Notes under the pieces: generated by a model
Databases searched by the model: none
Seen by the model: the letters and a program-made list of their open reading frames with translations, nothing else
Told to the model about the DNA's origin: nothing
In this document: positions 13,720-14,953 of the stretch, piece by piece
Position numbering within the stretch: position 1 is the stretch's first letter
Layout: each line of letters opens with the position of its first letter
Assembly (NCBI GenBank): GCA_030618905.1
Contig: JAUXCL010000040.1
Location: forward strand, 1 to 14,953
Length of the DNA: 14,953 bases
DNA from: Bacteroidales bacterium
GTDB lineage: Bacteria > Bacteroidota > Bacteroidia > Bacteroidales > B18-G4
Direction of reading: 5' to 3'
Program-made: the position numbers and the translations under genes

Positions 13720-14280
13720 TTATAAAATAAAGCTCTCCAGAACATAATAGGTTGGTCCTTCGGGTTGCAAGACACTTTCAACCAGCAGCACCTCTTCCAC
13801 CCGGATTGTCTGTATCAGTCCGGGTTTATGTTTGTCGATCGTTTGCTGAAAATAATTTTTATCTTCCAGCAATTTGACCCTTCCGATGGTAAGGTGCGGA
13901 ACAAAGTTTTGCCGGTCTTTTTCAAATCCAATGTTATCCATTTCGCGGAAGACATTTTGAGCCAGGCTGATCAGCATGGGTTCTTTCCGGATACCAAACC
14001 AGATGGCTCGCGGATTGTACCTGCTGCCAAAAATACCCAGTCCCTCAAGGGCCAGTTCGAAAGGTGAAATGTCAAGGCAGGCATCATCCACAGCACTTAT
14101 TATGTCATCAATCCGGTCTTCGGGTGTTTCGCCAATGAATTTAAGGGTGACATGGATGTTTTCCTCCTTAACCCAATTGATCCTGTCATGTTGAAGCGCT
14201 TTCTTCAGCTGATAATACAGCCGGAGGAATTGTTCATTCGGATGGATCCTGATGGCGACAAAAAGACGTTTGTGCTTCAT
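13720..14280 (-). CDS. thpR: RNA 2',3'-cyclic phosphodiesterase (LigT/ThpR family)
   Basis: A 186-residue member of the 2H phosphoesterase family, cytoplasmic, which opens 2',3'-cyclic phosphates on RNA to 2'-phosphates. The two catalytic motifs are clear: HVTL (43-46, followed by KFIG) and HLTI (129-132, followed by GRVK). The first is preceded by INWVKEENI, typical of ThpR. LFVAI at 6-10 is the usual first strand. Length is normal for the family (about 180). It starts 18 bases after the stop of the upstream thioredoxin-like gene on the same strand, so the two probably form an operon. The biological substrate in bacteria is not settled. Confidence 0.92.
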   Translation of the reverse strand: MKHKRLFVAIRIHPNEQFLRLYYQLKKALQHDRINWVKEENIHVTLKFIGETPEDRIDDIISAVDDACLDISPFELALEGLGIFGSRYNPRAIWFGIRKEPMLISLAQNVFREMDNIGFEKDRQNFVPHLTIGRVKLLEDKNYFQQTIDKHKPGLIQTIRVEEVLLVESVLQPEGPTYYVLESFIL

Positions 14281-14298
14281 CTTTGGTCCCGTCAGGGT

Positions 14299-14953
14299 TT
14301 ATATGCCTTCCAGGGCCAATAAGATCTCTTTGATATCACCCGAAGGTCTTGGGGCCGTGGCATCGATGATCATTCCTTCTGTGTCGATCAGGATAAAGCG
14401 CGGAATGCCGCGGATATTATAGTCGGCGGTGATGGTTGACTTCCATCCTGCCCCGCCGAAAAGTTGTATTCCGCTCAGTTCCTTGTCCCTGACCATCTTT
14501 TCCCAGTCTTCCCTGGAATCATCCACAGAGACACTGACAAAGGCGATATTCCTGCCATGAAATTCCTTTTCAAGGGCTTTCAGGTATGGAATTTCCGTTT
14601 TGCAGGGACCGCACCAGGTGGACCAGACATCGATATATACATATTTTCCTTTCAGGTCATCCAGTGCAAGCATCTCGCCATTGATATCAGAGTAATTAAA
14701 GCCAGGTGCAGGCTGGCCCTTGGCAATCTTCTCCCACTTTTTAATTCCCTCTTCCACCTTTCTGATGACGGCCGTATCGCTGCAGTTGGCATAGAAAATG
14801 GTTAGTGCGGTATCTTCCCGTGTAATGCCACTATAGTTAACCATGTCCATAACGAACTCCTTAAGGAGAAAATTTTTGATTTTTTCATCGGTGAATTTCT
14901 CTACAATTATGGATAATGTTGCCATACTGTATGGATTGTCATAATCTTCGTAT
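14299..14953 (-). CDS. TlpA-like thioredoxin-family protein (N-terminal part cut by window)
   Basis: A thiol-disulfide oxidoreductase with a C-terminal thioredoxin-fold domain of AhpC/TSA-TlpA type. The frame stays open to the window edge, so the ATG at 14925 is only an internal Met and the protein is longer. Counted from that Met, residues 1-65 are helical and belong to the N-terminal domain common in Bacteroidota TlpA-like lipoproteins. The redox domain starts at GQPAPGF (70) and has the active site WCGPC (Cys105 and Cys108; bases 14602-14613), and the cis-Pro loop RGIPRF (Pro175). Such proteins usually face the periplasm and reduce or isomerise disulfides; the signal sequence is outside the window, so the location here is inferred. 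thpR follows after 18 bases. Confidence 0.88.
   Translation of the reverse strand, partial: YEDYDNPYSMATLSIIVEKFTDEKIKNFLLKEFVMDMVNYSGITREDTALTIFYANCSDTAVIRKVEEGIKKWEKIAKGQPAPGFNYSDINGEMLALDDLKGKYVYIDVWSTWCGPCKTEIPYLKALEKEFHGRNIAFVSVSVDDSREDWEKMVRDKELSGIQLFGGAGWKSTITADYNIRGIPRFILIDTEGMIIDATAPRPSGDIKEILLALEGI

Overview
The window looks like a chromosomal segment of a Bacteroidota (Bacteroidetes) bacterium; the order cannot be fixed. The clues are promoters of the Bacteroidota type (TTG, about 20 bases, then TAnnTTTG), weak or absent Shine-Dalgarno sites, many short lipoprotein signals, and families typical of the phylum: DUF4837, DUF6249, a TlpA-like thioredoxin lipoprotein type, and a four-helix-bundle (23S rRNA IVS-type) protein. 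There are no rRNA or tRNA genes, CRISPR arrays or recognisable transposases.

Layout. 1-1653: 3' part of an MltD-like lytic transglycosylase with three LysM repeats. 1793-3246: two convergent envelope lipoprotein genes, one DUF4837 and one lipocalin-like, whose stop codons share the bases TTAA. 3281-11097: a large rightward operon for a YbhGFSR-type drug or lipid efflux pump. It has a clear promoter and operator, a TetR regulator, a TolC-type outer membrane factor, an HlyD-type lipoprotein adaptor, a DUF2147 periplasmic protein, two ABC ATPases and two ABC-2 permeases. The order matches E. coli cecR-ybhG-ybhF-ybhS-ybhR, but YbhF is split into two genes and TolC is built in. 11231-12694: an MltF-like lytic transglycosylase with a solute-binding domain. 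12718-13149 (minus): a GNAT acetyltransferase. 13305-13643: a small DUF6249 membrane protein behind a likely ECF-sigma promoter. 13720-14953 (minus): a TlpA-like thioredoxin (cut by the window end) followed by the RNA 2',3'-cyclic phosphodiesterase ThpR.

The most unusual signal is a set of intergenic repeats built from 7-base units. Five loci have it: 1660-1731, 8378-8818, 9919-9975, 13161-13230 and 13644-13711. Three are compact imperfect palindromes: two arms of three or four heptads around a 4-8 base loop. At 8378-8818 inverted heptad arms enclose a complete four-helix-bundle gene that sits inside the efflux operon between the ATPase and permease genes. Removing this segment would leave a 12-base gap, typical of the rest of the operon. 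The locus therefore looks like an insertion, with the four-helix-bundle gene as cargo or as the protein acting on the repeats. This resembles the stem-plus-gene design of 23S rRNA intervening sequences, but here it lies in a protein-coding operon. The mobility idea is inference; the repeat structure is seen directly.
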